Part shown: positions 34,801 to 45,900 of the stretch, piece by piece
Layout: the number at the start of each line of letters is the position of its first letter
Position numbering within the stretch: the first letter of the stretch is position 1
Source of the DNA: JAIXWP01 sp965247015
GTDB lineage: Bacteria; Bacteroidota; Bacteroidia; Flavobacteriales_D; Sanyastnellaceae
Length of the DNA: 64,000 nt
Assembly (NCBI GenBank): GCA_965247015.1
Contig: CBDFGG010000002.1
Coordinates: 1-64,000, forward strand
Direction of reading: 5' to 3'
Notes under the pieces: generated by a model
The model's input: only the letters and a program-made list of their open reading frames with translations
What the model was told of the DNA's origin: nothing
The model's database searches: none
Program-made: the position numbers and the translations under genes

Positions 34801-34836
34801 TGCTTAAGTTCTAAACCTTACCTAACACTAACTACC

Positions 34837-34864
34837 AACGGCCCTCTTTTAGGAGGGCCGTTTT
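34837..34864 (+). terminator. Rho-independent terminator
   Basis: aacggccctc/gagggccgtt stem with loop ttttag, then tttt, 36 bp after the 1455-aa gene. Confidence 0.85.
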
Positions 34865-34968
34865 GCGCAACAAATGTTGGCATTTTACACAGTTTTAGGT
34901 AATGATTTCTTAACATAATTGCCGTTTCTTTGCCAACGCAATTTATCGAAACAAATTCTAATTAATAA

Positions 34969-37900
34969 ATGAAACACAATTACACCAAGACGCGAACGTC
35001 GCGTATTTTGATGTTATTTTTCGTGCTTTTTGCTGCTCTCGGGATGCAAAAAGGAGCTATGGCTCAAACTCTTCTAGGCTGGCAAACGACTGGTCTTACC
35101 GGAGGGACAAATAACTTTGGTGCCTCACCTCTTACACCAGCGACCGTTGCAACTAATATCACAACTAGCGGACTAGTGCGTGGCACAGGAATCACCACGG
35201 TTGGTACTGGCGCTGGTAATGCTTGGGGTGGATTAAGTACAAACGAGACAAGCTTTGCAAACGCAGTTACAGCTAATGATTTTGTAACATTCACTGTTGT
35301 ACCAAGTACTGGCTTTAATGTATCTGTAGCAGGTATTTCAGCTTACAATATTCGTCGTTCTGCAGCAGGTTCAACAACAGGTCAATGGCAATATCAAATC
35401 AATAGTGGTGGATTCGTTGATATTGGAACACCGATTACATGGGGAACTACAACTACTGCGGCAGGAAATAACCAAGCTGCTATCGATCTTTCAGGTATTT
35501 CTGCGCTTCAAAACGTAGCACCAACCAATACTATTACTTTCAGATTAGTAGTTTGGGGAGGTTCTGCTGCTACTGGTACTTGGTATATTAACCAAGTTTC
35601 CACTGCTGGTGCTGAGGATCTTATTTTGACCGGTACTGTAACAAGTGCAGGTCCAGCTCCTCTAGTAACTTCAACCCCAAACACACTAACAGACTTTGGT
35701 AGTGTGAACGTAGGTTCACAATCTGCTTCTCAGACTACAGAAGTAGAAGGTGTTGATTTAACTGCAAATATTACTGTTACTGCTCCAACACACTTCTTGG
35801 TGAGCTTGGATGGTTCAACATTTACTTCTTCTGTAACCATTACACAAACAGGTGGAGTTGTTGGTCCAACAATCGTTTATGTGCGTTTTGCTCCTACAGC
35901 TGCTGGTGTGCAGAGCGGTTCGATCGCTGTAACTTCTGGTTCTGCAAGTGATCCTGTATCTGTAACAGGTACTGGTGTTGCTGTAGCTAGCGCCCTTTCT
36001 GATATTATTGCTGATGCTGCATTTACTGCGCCAGCAAACATTGCATACAATCTTTATCAAGAATCTGATTTGACATCTTCATCTTTGGAAGTGGCACGCT
36101 TCACCATTCGTGATGGCGGTGCGGCAGCAGATGCAGATGCTCTTGCTACTATTTTGAACAGTATTTCTTTCAACGTTTCGGGTAATGCTGTGTTGAATAG
36201 AATCGCACTATATGATGGCACTACTGAGCTTAGCGAAGTAGCTGCAGGTACTACAGCGTCTTTCACTGGCCTTACTTTGACTGCCGCTGACGATGCAACG
36301 AAGACATTTTCTATCCGTGTGAGCTTCTTGCCAACGGTTACAGATAACACACAATTCTCATTCACTGTTGCTTCAGCTTCTGCTGATATCGCTGCTTCAA
36401 CATTTGCTGCTGCTAACGCTGGTGGTGCTGCTTCAAGCATCACAGGCGATGATAACAGAATCGAAGTAACTGCAACAGTATTGAATTTCACTACACAGCC
36501 TTCTAACACAGCTGTTACAGTTGCAATGACTCCATCAGTGGTGGTTCGTGCACAAGATGCATTGAACAATACAGATACTGATGCTACAGATATCACATTG
36601 ACTTCAACTGGTACTTTGACTGGCGCTCCAGTTATTGTTACTCCTATTAACGGTGTTGCTACATTCGTTGGATTGACGCATACTGTTGCTGGTACAGGTC
36701 TGACTTTGAATGCTTCAATGGGCGTTGTAACTGGTGTTTCGAATACGTTCAACATCTTGGCTGCACCGATTCTAGCGTTTGACTTTGCTGGATTGTTGGG
36801 TTCACCATCACCAGTGAGTGATGTTTCAGATATTAATGATCCAAACATTGCAGTTTCTACGATTACTAGAGGTTCTGGATTAACGAACTCTGGAAATGCC
36901 GATCGTTTCAATGCTACTGATTGGACGACAAGCACATCTATTGACGTAAATGATTATATGGAGTTCACTATTTCTCCAAACTCTGGCTACACAGTTTCAG
37001 TTTCTGAAATTGCTGTGCGCATTCAGAGATCAGCTACGGGAGCGCGTGCCATTGCACTAAGAAGTTCAGTGGATGGATATGCGGCTGACTTGGGTACTGC
37101 AGGTGTTATCGTTGATAATACAACAACTCAAAGCTTTACATTTACATTCACACAAGCTGCCTCAGCTGCTCCAGTAACATACAGAGTTTATATGTACAAC
37201 TCTGAAGCACTTGGAGGTTCATCTGGTATTGGTGACTTCACAGGAAATGATATCGAAGTGCAAGGTGTTGTAGCTTTGAATACAACTCCAACCATTATCG
37301 CTTCAACTGCGGCGCTTACAGGATTTGTTCAAACGGATGCCAACCCAAGCGCTGAGCAATCATATACTGTATCTGCTGATAACTTAACTGAATCAGTTGT
37401 TGCAACTGCTTCTGCTGGATATGAAGTATCCCTTACTTCAGGTGCTGGTTTCGGTTCTTTTGTAACATTGACACAAACTGGTGGAAACTTAGACGGTGAG
37501 CCAGTAACGGTTTATGTACGTCAGAACGGAGCTACTTCTGGTACTATCACACATGCTTCAGCTGGTGCTAGTAACGTAGTGATCAACCTTTCTGGTTCTT
37601 TGATCGCAAATTACTATTCTAAAGCTACCGGTGATTTGAATGATCTTGCTACATGGGGATTGAACACAGACGGTACTGGTGCAGTTCCGGCTGACTTCGT
37701 TACTGGTGGTCAAACTTTCATCGTAACAAATAGAGCTACTGCTACTATCGCTGCTGACTGGACTGTATCTGGTTCTGGTTCTAAAGTAGTAGTTGGTAAC
37801 GGTACACTAGCAACTGACTTCAGCATCCCATCTGGTTTCTCTTTCACAGGAACAGTTGATGTGGCTAATCTTGGTGAGTTGACTATTGAAAATACAATTC

Positions 37901-40743
37901 TTCCAACTTTCGGAACACTTGCTGCAAATAGTACAGTTGAGTATTCTAATATCGCATTGACTATCCCAAACAGTGTTACTTATGGTAACCTTGCTTTGAG
38001 CGGTACTGGAACAAAAACTTTTGCAGGTAACAATACAACAGCTACTGGAAACGTATCACTTAACAACGTTACTATTGATGGTCCTGGTGCTTCTCCATTC
38101 GCAACTTTGCGTTTTGGTGGTGACTTGACTTACACTGGTACAGTGACTCCTCCAGTTGCTACAAACAGCATCACGCTTCAGTCTACTGGAACAGCGGGTG
38201 GTACACAAACTATTTTCGCAAACGGCAACCAAGTTCGTTGGTTCCGTATTCAAACTACAACAGCTAACACGCTTGTTGTAAATGGTTCTTCTGAAGTATT
38301 ACTTGGTAATAACTCAGGTGGTGGTCTTACTGCCTTGAACCTTTCATTGATTGATTTGAATACAAACAATTTCACATTGTTTAATTCTGCATCAACAAGC
38401 AATGCATTTGTATTGAATACTACTGGTGCTATTGCAGCAACTGGTGGTACTTGGAACATTGCTCGCACAGGTGATGGTAACTTTGGTACACTACGTTTCT
38501 CAGCTAGTGCGAACACTGTTTCAAACTTGATCTTGAATCATACAGGTGCAACTAACAACCAATTGGTTCTTGGATCAGACTTGAATGTTTCTGGTGTGTT
38601 CACACTTACAGAAGGTCGTTTGGTTCTTGGAACAAACCACTTCACATTGACTTCAACTGCGAGCCAAGTATTGGGTACGTTGGTGAACGATGGTGTTGTT
38701 ACAAACAGCACTGGTGAAATGCGTATTGGATATGCAAGCCCAGTAACATTCCCATTGGCAGATCAATCTACAGATGTAGAGTACTCTCCAATCACTGTTA
38801 CATTCACAAGTTCAGCGGCTGCTCCTGGGGCATTCGTTGCTGCACGTGTTACAGACGCTATTCAGCCATCAAACGCATCAACTACAGATTACATCACTCG
38901 TTATTGGTCAATTGCACAATCAGGTTACACTGGCTATGTAAATACAGTTTCTGCATCATACCTTGATGCTGATATCGTAGGAACAGAAGCAAATATGATC
39001 ACTGCTTATTCTGCAAATGGTTCTTTGCCATTCCAAGCAGTGGGAACAGTGAACGCTGCGGCTAATACAGCTAACAGCACAGTAGCAGTTGGAACAGGCG
39101 ATTTCACAACAGTAGGTGGTCCAGCTCCAACAGTTTCAGCAAACGCTGACGATAACACAGTTTGTTCTGGTACTACAGTGAACTTCACATCTACAGCAAG
39201 CGGTGCATCTGCATTGACTTATGCTTGGACTTCGGTTCCAGCCGGCTTTACTTCATCAGTTGCTAACCCTTCATTTGTAGTAACAGCTAACACGACATTC
39301 ACTGTTACTGTATCTGATGTAAACGGTCTTTCTGCAAGCGCATCAGTAGTTGTAACATTGAACACAGAGATCTGTGGAAATGGTATTGACGATGACTGCG
39401 ATACGTTGATTGACGAAGGATGTAATGCAAATGCTCCAGCAAATGACAACCGTGCTTCTGCACCAGCGGTGCTTGGTTCTACTTACCCACTTTGCAGCAA
39501 CACAACAGGAACATTACTTAACGCAGGTGATAACGGTGAAGCATTGAGCGCGGAGCCAGTTGGCACAGGTGAAGACGTATGGTACCGTTTCGTTGCACAA
39601 TCACAAGGTGCACGTATCCAAGTAAACAGCACGCAATACAACCTCGGTCTTGAACTTCAAGATGCAGCAGGTACTACATTGTTGTTCTCAGAAAATGAAA
39701 CAGCTTCAGGTCAAGAAGTATTGATCGCAAGTGGTTTGACGGTGGGTGCTACATACTATGTAGCAGTTAGAAACTTTGGTGTGGTTGACAATGGTACATT
39801 TACTATTTGTATCCAGCACTTGAGATCTAGCGTACCAAACAACGGAACTACATTCGCTAACCTTTGTGCATTCATCAAGGCTTCTTGGACAGGTGCACAA
39901 TTGTACTCTGCAACATTCGTGAACGGTTTGGATTCATACACTGCTAGTAACACTAGCACACAGATTCCATTCAGCTTGTTCAACGGCTTGGAGTATGGCA
40001 CTACTTACTCTGTAACATTCTCTAACACATTCATCCTTCCAGATGCAGGTGGAAACAACGTTACTTCAGTAGTTACAAGCGCTCCATTCAACGTAACAAT
40101 TGCTGCTCACCCATCAGTTCAACTTCGCGCAGCGGATCGTTGTCCTACAACACGCGCACGTGGTTCATTCATCTCTACAGATGTAGTAGTATGTGGTGCT
40201 ACTGAGTATGAGTGGGAATTTGTTGAAGTTGATAGCGACGATAACATCATCGGTATCGAAACGATTCTTGTTGAAAGCAACAGCACATCACGTTATTTGA
40301 GAGTATCTCAAATCCCAGGTGTACAAGATGGCGATCGTTACAGAGTTCGTATTCGTCCAATATTCTCTTATGGTCCTGGTACATTTACTTCAGGTTACCA
40401 ATTGCTTTGCGTAGCAGGTCAAGCTCCGATCAACTCACCAATCCTTGAAGAAGGAGATGTGTTTGCTCCATCAGCTGCAACTGCTGCAGAGCGTGCATTT
40501 GAAGTGTATCCTAATCCAAACGCTGGTGATGTATTCAACGTACGTTTGGCAGGAATCAATTCAGAAATTGTTATCGTAAGAATGCTTGATGCAATGGGCA
40601 GAGTGGTTTACAACAACCAGTTTACAGTTGCAGGTTCATTGAACACATCAATCGTGATGGAAGAAAAACTTTCATCTGGTATGTACATGATCCAAGTAAT
40701 CGACGGTGAAGAGACGATGAATAACCGAATGATCGTTCGATAA
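34969..40743 (+). CDS. Giant secreted T9SS protein, repeat-rich (1924 aa)
   Basis: Signal peptide ends near QKGAMAQ (residue 33). The chain is Thr/Ala/Ser/Gly-rich and built of beta-sandwich modules: an N-terminal module (VTANDFVTFTVVPSTGFNVSVAGIS) recurring near residue 650 (DVNDYMEFTISPNSGYTVSVSEIAVR), choice-of-anchor-D-like modules (GSVNVGSQSASQTTEVEGVDL), and a filamentous beta-solenoid-like stretch of about 950-1350. A short MopE-like Asp motif (CGNGIDDDCDTLIDEGC) lies near 1470. Residues about 1487-1924 are nearly identical to the C-terminus of the gene at 54753, ending in the T9SS tail FEVYPNPNAGD. Codons such as aac, ttc and ggt are favoured, suggesting high expression. Adhesin or surface-layer function is inferred. 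Confidence 0.78.
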   Translation: MKHNYTKTRTSRILMLFFVLFAALGMQKGAMAQTLLGWQTTGLTGGTNNFGASPLTPATVATNITTSGLVRGTGITTVGTGAGNAWGGLSTNETSFANAVTANDFVTFTVVPSTGFNVSVAGISAYNIRRSAAGSTTGQWQYQINSGGFVDIGTPITWGTTTTAAGNNQAAIDLSGISALQNVAPTNTITFRLVVWGGSAATGTWYINQVSTAGAEDLILTGTVTSAGPAPLVTSTPNTLTDFGSVNVGSQSASQTTEVEGVDLTANITVTAPTHFLVSLDGSTFTSSVTITQTGGVVGPTIVYVRFAPTAAGVQSGSIAVTSGSASDPVSVTGTGVAVASALSDIIADAAFTAPANIAYNLYQESDLTSSSLEVARFTIRDGGAAADADALATILNSISFNVSGNAVLNRIALYDGTTELSEVAAGTTASFTGLTLTAADDATKTFSIRVSFLPTVTDNTQFSFTVASASADIAASTFAAANAGGAASSITGDDNRIEVTATVLNFTTQPSNTAVTVAMTPSVVVRAQDALNNTDTDATDITLTSTGTLTGAPVIVTPINGVATFVGLTHTVAGTGLTLNASMGVVTGVSNTFNILAAPILAFDFAGLLGSPSPVSDVSDINDPNIAVSTITRGSGLTNSGNADRFNATDWTTSTSIDVNDYMEFTISPNSGYTVSVSEIAVRIQRSATGARAIALRSSVDGYAADLGTAGVIVDNTTTQSFTFTFTQAASAAPVTYRVYMYNSEALGGSSGIGDFTGNDIEVQGVVALNTTPTIIASTAALTGFVQTDANPSAEQSYTVSADNLTESVVATASAGYEVSLTSGAGFGSFVTLTQTGGNLDGEPVTVYVRQNGATSGTITHASAGASNVVINLSGSLIANYYSKATGDLNDLATWGLNTDGTGAVPADFVTGGQTFIVTNRATATIAADWTVSGSGSKVVVGNGTLATDFSIPSGFSFTGTVDVANLGELTIENTILPTFGTLAANSTVEYSNIALTIPNSVTYGNLALSGTGTKTFAGNNTTATGNVSLNNVTIDGPGASPFATLRFGGDLTYTGTVTPPVATNSITLQSTGTAGGTQTIFANGNQVRWFRIQTTTANTLVVNGSSEVLLGNNSGGGLTALNLSLIDLNTNNFTLFNSASTSNAFVLNTTGAIAATGGTWNIARTGDGNFGTLRFSASANTVSNLILNHTGATNNQLVLGSDLNVSGVFTLTEGRLVLGTNHFTLTSTASQVLGTLVNDGVVTNSTGEMRIGYASPVTFPLADQSTDVEYSPITVTFTSSAAAPGAFVAARVTDAIQPSNASTTDYITRYWSIAQSGYTGYVNTVSASYLDADIVGTEANMITAYSANGSLPFQAVGTVNAAANTANSTVAVGTGDFTTVGGPAPTVSANADDNTVCSGTTVNFTSTASGASALTYAWTSVPAGFTSSVANPSFVVTANTTFTVTVSDVNGLSASASVVVTLNTEICGNGIDDDCDTLIDEGCNANAPANDNRASAPAVLGSTYPLCSNTTGTLLNAGDNGEALSAEPVGTGEDVWYRFVAQSQGARIQVNSTQYNLGLELQDAAGTTLLFSENETASGQEVLIASGLTVGATYYVAVRNFGVVDNGTFTICIQHLRSSVPNNGTTFANLCAFIKASWTGAQLYSATFVNGLDSYTASNTSTQIPFSLFNGLEYGTTYSVTFSNTFILPDAGGNNVTSVVTSAPFNVTIAAHPSVQLRAADRCPTTRARGSFISTDVVVCGATEYEWEFVEVDSDDNIIGIETILVESNSTSRYLRVSQIPGVQDGDRYRVRIRPIFSYGPGTFTSGYQLLCVAGQAPINSPILEEGDVFAPSAATAAERAFEVYPNPNAGDVFNVRLAGINSEIVIVRMLDAMGRVVYNNQFTVAGSLNTSIVMEEKLSSGMYMIQVIDGEETMNNRMIVR

Positions 40744-40816
40744 ACGATTCTCGATTCTCAATTTTCGATTCTCGATAAAAAAAGACAAAGCCGCGCTACT
40801 GCGCGGCTTTGTCTTT
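39429..40816 (+). repeat. Large direct repeat, copy 1 (C-terminal 440 codons plus terminator)
   Basis: Homologous to 55855-57226. From 39821 onward (aligned with 56245) the two copies are nearly identical in DNA, including synonymous sites in the FEVYPNP tail region, apart from one in-frame 15-bp length difference. The similarity resumes beyond the stop codon in the terminator (gacaaagccgcgc…ttttttgtatagc). Confidence 0.85.
40781..40816 (+). terminator. Strong rho-independent terminator
   Basis: A perfect 16-bp stem (arms 40781-40796 and 40801-40816) with loop tact and trailing T-run. The same element, with arms of 13 bp, recurs at 57197-57226. Confidence 0.9.
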
Positions 40817-40824
40817 TTTGTATA

Positions 40825-40842
40825 GCCGAGCTGCAGCTCGGC
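40825..40842. repeat. Perfect palindrome gccgagctgcagctcggc
   Basis: An 18-bp perfect inverted repeat just after the terminator. Related units occur at 57254-57263 and 57268-57285 after the paralogous terminator, so it belongs to an intergenic repeat family. The rest of the gap 40843-40990 shows nothing clear. Confidence 0.7.
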
Positions 40843-40996
40843 TCTGTGGCTTTGCGGTATTTTCGGTAATATTTTGGAAACAAAGAATTGTATTTACCCT
40901 TTGTTGAGGTATTCTAGCAACAAACTTTTAACTCAGATTGGTCTAATGTCGCCACTTTATTGATTATTCATTAATCTCACATTAACTGAAAAGGAG

Positions 40997-41020
40997 CGTG
41001 ACAAAAATAGTTTTGTCACG
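40997..41020 (+). promoter_or_regulatory. Hairpin between an SD-like aaggag and the operon's first ATG
   Basis: cgtgacaaaa/ttttgtcacg (10-bp arms, loop atag) begins right after aaaaggag (40989-40996) and ends 5 nt before ATG 41026. Folding would place the SD-like sequence at about normal spacing from the start codon. It could equally be a dimeric repressor operator. Confidence 0.5.
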
Positions 41021-41025
41021 TTGCT

Positions 41026-41874
41026 ATGAAACGACTATTTACCTTTCTATTCTGTATTGCTTCTTCTATTTATTATGCTCAAGATGGGCTAGAAGGAGTA
41101 ATTGTGGAGCGTTACTATACCTCCACAGAGGCTGATAATGCCGGAAAATTGATCAGTGGTGAACTACCTGCTGGTTCGGTTACTTATCGCATCTATGTTG
41201 ATTTAAAACCAGGTTTTCGGTTTCAGGCTGCTTATGGTTCTCCGGAGCATGAATTGTTCATAGAGAGCACACAGCCGATATTTAATCATGCTGACGCTGG
41301 GACAACGAACGCTCATGTATTTCCTGAGCGAGCTCTAAAAAAGGATATAGGACTTTTAGATTCCTGGCTTTCTGTTGGTGGAGCGAGTGAAAATCATTGG
41401 GGCGTCATGCTTTCCAATGACTCAATGTCGCATGACCCGAGCATTACGATTCAAGAAGGATTTTTAAATGGCAAGACGAAAGGAAATAAATATTCCTTGC
41501 AAGAAAGAAATGGTTTGTCACGTATTGGAGTGGCGCCATTTCCAACATTTTTTCAAATTGATTCAAGTTTAGTAGTTCTTGGAAGTGCTACGAAGGGCAA
41601 TAAAGTTTCTATCAAAAATGGTGCATGGGCCGCTATGGGCAAGGGCTCTGTGGGAGTGGATTCGCTGACCACAAATACTGTACTTATCGCGCAGATTACT
41701 ACTGCGGGTGATTTAAAATTCGAATTGAATTTATTGATTGGTGCTCCGAATGGAACATCACAAAAATATGTTGCCAAAAATCCAACGTTTGGTGAGTGGG
41801 TTCACCCTGATTTGATTTTTGATTCAACGAAGAAGAATAAAAAGAAAAAGAATAAATCAAAAAAACGTAAGTAA
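41026..41874 (+). CDS. LEGVVVE-domain secreted protein A (Lys-rich tail)
   Basis: 282 aa with a signal peptide (ends SIYYAQ). The mature protein consists of the ~230-residue domain shared by five proteins here: DGLEGVIVERYYTSTEADN, GSVTYRIYVDLKPGFRFQ, LLDSWLSVGGASENHWGVM, NTVLIAQITTAGDLKFELNLLIG. Unlike its paralogues it has no T9SS tail. It ends instead in a strongly basic KKNKKKKNKSKKRK, so it may stay periplasmic or bind an anionic surface. First gene of a seven-gene operon (next start 2 bp after the stop). The domain is not one I can name; function unknown. Confidence 0.75.
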   Translation: MKRLFTFLFCIASSIYYAQDGLEGVIVERYYTSTEADNAGKLISGELPAGSVTYRIYVDLKPGFRFQAAYGSPEHELFIESTQPIFNHADAGTTNAHVFPERALKKDIGLLDSWLSVGGASENHWGVMLSNDSMSHDPSITIQEGFLNGKTKGNKYSLQERNGLSRIGVAPFPTFFQIDSSLVVLGSATKGNKVSIKNGAWAAMGKGSVGVDSLTTNTVLIAQITTAGDLKFELNLLIGAPNGTSQKYVAKNPTFGEWVHPDLIFDSTKKNKKKKNKSKKRK

Positions 41875-41876
41875 TC

Positions 41877-42956
41877 ATGAGAATTGTTTTACTAGTATTT
41901 TTATCAAGCATTACGTTTGTATCGCTTGCACAGCAAGGTTTAGAGGGGATAATAGTAGAAAAATACTATGTTTCTGATGAGGCAGACTCTCTTGATGCTG
42001 ATGAAAATTTTGCGGTTTATCCTTTGGGAATAGGAAGCGTTACTTATCGTGTTTATGTTGATTTATTGCCAGGCTACAAGTTTATTCAGCTTTTTGGAAG
42101 TCCAGAGCATCCATTGAATATTTCGACCACCACTTCCTTTTATAACGATCCAAATTATGGCTTTGCGGTGTATCAGGGTACAAGCCTAAACAATACTAAA
42201 AAAAACACTACGCTTATCGATTCTTACTTGACTGTAGGAGGCGTTGCTAGTGGGTTAATGGGTGTCATAAAGACGGAAGATACTGATGGGTCGATCGGTA
42301 ACTTGCAGGGTATTTTGGCTAATACAGACCCATCAATTGGAGCACCGATTACAGGCGATAACGGTATCGATGGTTTAATGCCAGGTGCTCCAATTCTTCC
42401 TAATACACTAGGTCTAGCAGGTGCTTTGGATGTATTTGATCAAACAGCAGGATCTGATTTCATCGTAGAAAATGGAACTGTAGCAGCTCTTGGTGGGGTG
42501 CAAGGAGTAACGGAATCTAATCATGTATTGATTGGTCAATTTACGACCGATGGTGTTTTGAGTTTTAAACTCAATGTTCAGATAGGAACTCCAGTGGAAG
42601 GCGAAAGTCAAATCTATGTTGCGGAAAATCCAGGAGAAAATGAAATTCAGTTGGAGAGCTTGATTTATACCTCACCAGAAATTGTATCTGTGAAAGAGTT
42701 GTCACCAAAGGCGATAGACAATCAGTTTGTTGTTTATCCAAATCCATCTGAAGGAATTATTTCAATAAAGAGTGAATTGGGTAGCAATGAAAAGTATAAC
42801 ATCACAATCGTTGATTTAACAGGGAAGCAAGTGCTTATTTCTAATGGAAATGTATCGGGTGCAACACTGGACGCATCACAGCTCAGTGCAGGTGTTTACA
42901 GTGTTAAAATCGACACAACAGACTATTCAGAAGTACACCGTTTAATCATTAAGTAA
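41877..42956 (+). CDS. LEGVVVE-domain secreted protein B, T9SS sorted
   Basis: 359 aa with a signal peptide (ends VSLAQ). Domain residues about 20-265: QGLEGIIVEKYYVSDEADS, GSVTYRVYVDLLPGYKF, STTTSFYNDPNYGFAV, LIDSYLTVGGVASGLMGV, ALDVFDQTAG, HVLIGQFTTDGVLSFKLNVQIG. A type-A T9SS tail follows from about 284 (FVVYPNPSEGIISIKSE…GVYSVKIDTTDYSEVHRLIIK). This is the minimal full architecture of the family: domain plus sorting tail. It lies between paralogue A and the TonB-dependent receptor with gaps of 2 and 21 bp. Confidence 0.8.
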   Translation: MRIVLLVFLSSITFVSLAQQGLEGIIVEKYYVSDEADSLDADENFAVYPLGIGSVTYRVYVDLLPGYKFIQLFGSPEHPLNISTTTSFYNDPNYGFAVYQGTSLNNTKKNTTLIDSYLTVGGVASGLMGVIKTEDTDGSIGNLQGILANTDPSIGAPITGDNGIDGLMPGAPILPNTLGLAGALDVFDQTAGSDFIVENGTVAALGGVQGVTESNHVLIGQFTTDGVLSFKLNVQIGTPVEGESQIYVAENPGENEIQLESLIYTSPEIVSVKELSPKAIDNQFVVYPNPSEGIISIKSELGSNEKYNITIVDLTGKQVLISNGNVSGATLDASQLSAGVYSVKIDTTDYSEVHRLIIK

Positions 42957-42977
42957 TATCATTCTATTCATCTTCTT

Positions 42978-45900
42978 ATGAAAGCCCTACTCTCTCTTTT
43001 GGTGCTTAGCTTTTTTAGTTTGTTTTCTTTTGGACAAGGAAAACTGAACGGAAAGGTTGTGGATAGCAATGGCGAGCCTATGTACGGAGTCATTGTTAGA
43101 GCTCAAGAGAATGAGAAGATCATTTCGCAAACAGATTTTGATGGATTGTTTACCCTCATTTTTCCCGATAGCAAAGAATATTCTATTCGTTGTTATATGG
43201 TCGGATACGATGAGCTAATTGAGCCTTTTTCAGTCAAGAATAATGAGGTTATTTCTAGAGATTTTGTAATTCTAGAGACAGGAGTTTTAAAAGAAGGAGT
43301 TGAAATTATCGCCAAAGCAAAGCGCTCTTCTGACTCTTACATGGAGCGAATAAAGATAAACTCTGCGGCTACACTTGATTATATTTCATCAGAGACATTT
43401 AAGAAAACGGGAGACTCCAATGTCATTGGTGCTATTGCTCGTGTATCAGGGGTTTCAACAAGCGGTGGATTGATTACTGTGCGCGGTATTGGTGACCGTT
43501 ATGTGAAAACTACGCTTAATGGTGCACGTATTCCTACGCTTGATCCTCTTACGAATAATATTAAGCTGGATATATTTCCTGCTAGTCTTGTAGATAATAT
43601 TGTCATCACAAAAACTCAAACACCTGAATATCCGGGCGATTGGGCGGGCGCTTATATTTCCGTTGAAACAAAAGATTATCCAGACAAATTATCGGTCAAT
43701 GTGGAAACACAGTTTGGATATAATTCGCAAAGTACATTTCAAGATTTTATTACATCCGAGCGTAGTTCAACGGATTGGCTTGGTTTTGATAATGGCACAA
43801 GAAAGAGAACTACAAGTGAGTTGACCACGCCAACGTTAGCACCAACTACTTATCAGGAAATGGTGGCCCTCGGATTAGAGGGTTTCTATAACGAGCAAGG
43901 AATATCAGGATGGAACGATGGAAACTCGCAGGCTGAAGCTTATTTCAAGTTAGGATTAGTGGAGTTGGGATTATTGCCATCAGCACTTATCAATGATGAA
44001 GCGGCTTATCAGAGTGCAAGAACAGCGTATCTGAATGATTATAAACCATTAGCTTTTTCAAAATTAAATCCAGACGGAACAGATCATAATAATGGATTTT
44101 CTAATAGTTGGAATACTCGTTTAATAAAAGCTCCTATTAGTTTTTCTCAAAGTTTTAGTCTGGGAAATCAAACAACTCTCTTCGGGAAAGAGCTAGGATT
44201 TTTATTCGGCTTTAGATATGGAAATGTCTATAGATATGATCCAGACGGTGTGTCGCAGCGTGTTGGTGACGAAACATTGGGTTATCCATTCGATAGACAG
44301 GATCATGCGCAGTTGAGCCGAGAAACAAACTCTTGGAGTGCCCTAATGAATGTGGCTTACAAGCTTAATGAGAATAATAGAGTTTCGTTTTTATTCATGC
44401 CTAATGTTATCGGTATTAATGATGTCGCTCGATATATATCATTCAGATTGCCTGAAGAAATTCAAGAAATGGATGTAGAGCGAAACATTTTTTATGAAGA
44501 AAGAAGACAATTAATTAGTCAAGTTTCTTCAAGCCATTTTATCCCAAAAATTAAATTAAAAATTGATTTTAATACTTCGTACACCGGAGGAAAAAGTGTA
44601 GCCCCTGATTTCAAGGCCACGCAGTATGTTCAAGTGGTGCAGAATGATTCGATTGTGGATTATGTTTTTTCTCCAACAGCTGGAGATGGAATTCGCAGAT
44701 ACTATCGATACCTTACTGAAAATATTTTAGATAGCCGACTAAACTTTGAAATGCCATTAAATTCTGAGAATACGAAGAGAACTAGAAAGTTGAAGTTTGG
44801 TCTTGCTACACAGCGAAATTATAGAAAGAGCGATATTGAAGAATACCGAGTATTACCAGGAAATAATACGCAATTGGATCAATTGATCAACGATGATTTG
44901 GACGCTTATATGAGACCGAGTCGTTTTATTGTTCAAAATGGAATTCAAGATTTCGTTTACAGTAGTTTTGATAATCCTCGAAATCACACATTCGGTGATG
45001 CTAATGTTGAGGCTGGTTTCCTAATGGTGGATTATGAGTTTATTCCTTCCATTCGATTTGCGGGTGGTGCAAGAGTTGAGCACACAGACATATTTACTGA
45101 CGTTGATCAATATTATTTAGATGGTCTTGAAAACAATGATCCTCGCAGGGAGAATGTGGGAGGCTTTCCTTTTGTGAATGCAGCGGAATTAGATCAGTGG
45201 GATATTCTTCCAAGTGCAAGCTTAGTTTTTAAGAGAGAATCTGATAAAGGAAATCAAACCAACCTTCGTTTGAACTATTCTAGATCCCTTGCTAGACCAA
45301 GTATTCGAGAGTTGAGTGATGCTGCTATTTTCGACAATGAGTTTAGAACATTAATATATGGAAACTCAGATTTGAAGGTGGTAAATATTGATAATTATGA
45401 TTTGCGATTTGAGAAATATTTCTTGAAAGGCGATCATATTTCAGTGAGCTTGTTTTATAAAAATTTCAAGAATCACATTGAGATGGGATTCGGTAATTCA
45501 GGGATTACTTGGGAGAATGTATCATCTTCTAATGTTAGAGGAGTTGAGTTGGAAGGAAAGAAAAAAATCGGTCAGCACATAGAGTTTCAGGCAAATGTGA
45601 CAGTGGTGAATTCTATCGCGCGATTTATTCGAAGAGATCTACAGACAGTAGATGGTATAAAAGTTTACTCTGTTATTGATACTATCAATCGCCCAATGTT
45701 TGGTCAAGCACCTTATTTGATCAATGGTATTCTGAATTATCAAGCAGATTCAAGCAAAACAATTTTAACACTGAGCTATAATGTGCAAGGACCAAGACTG
45801 GTAATTGCAGGCGCGGTGCGCGGAAGAGCTGATGTTTATGAGCTGCCTCGCCATACGTTGGACTTTAAAGCAAGCCGACAATTGGGCAAACATTTTACGA

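Noticed and set aside
36057..36935. Long minus-strand open frame (292 codons) inside the 1924-aa gene
   Set aside because: It is antisense to a Thr/Ala/Gly-rich coding sequence with strong codon bias. Its translation is a low-complexity Val/Ala/Pro shadow without domain or start signal.
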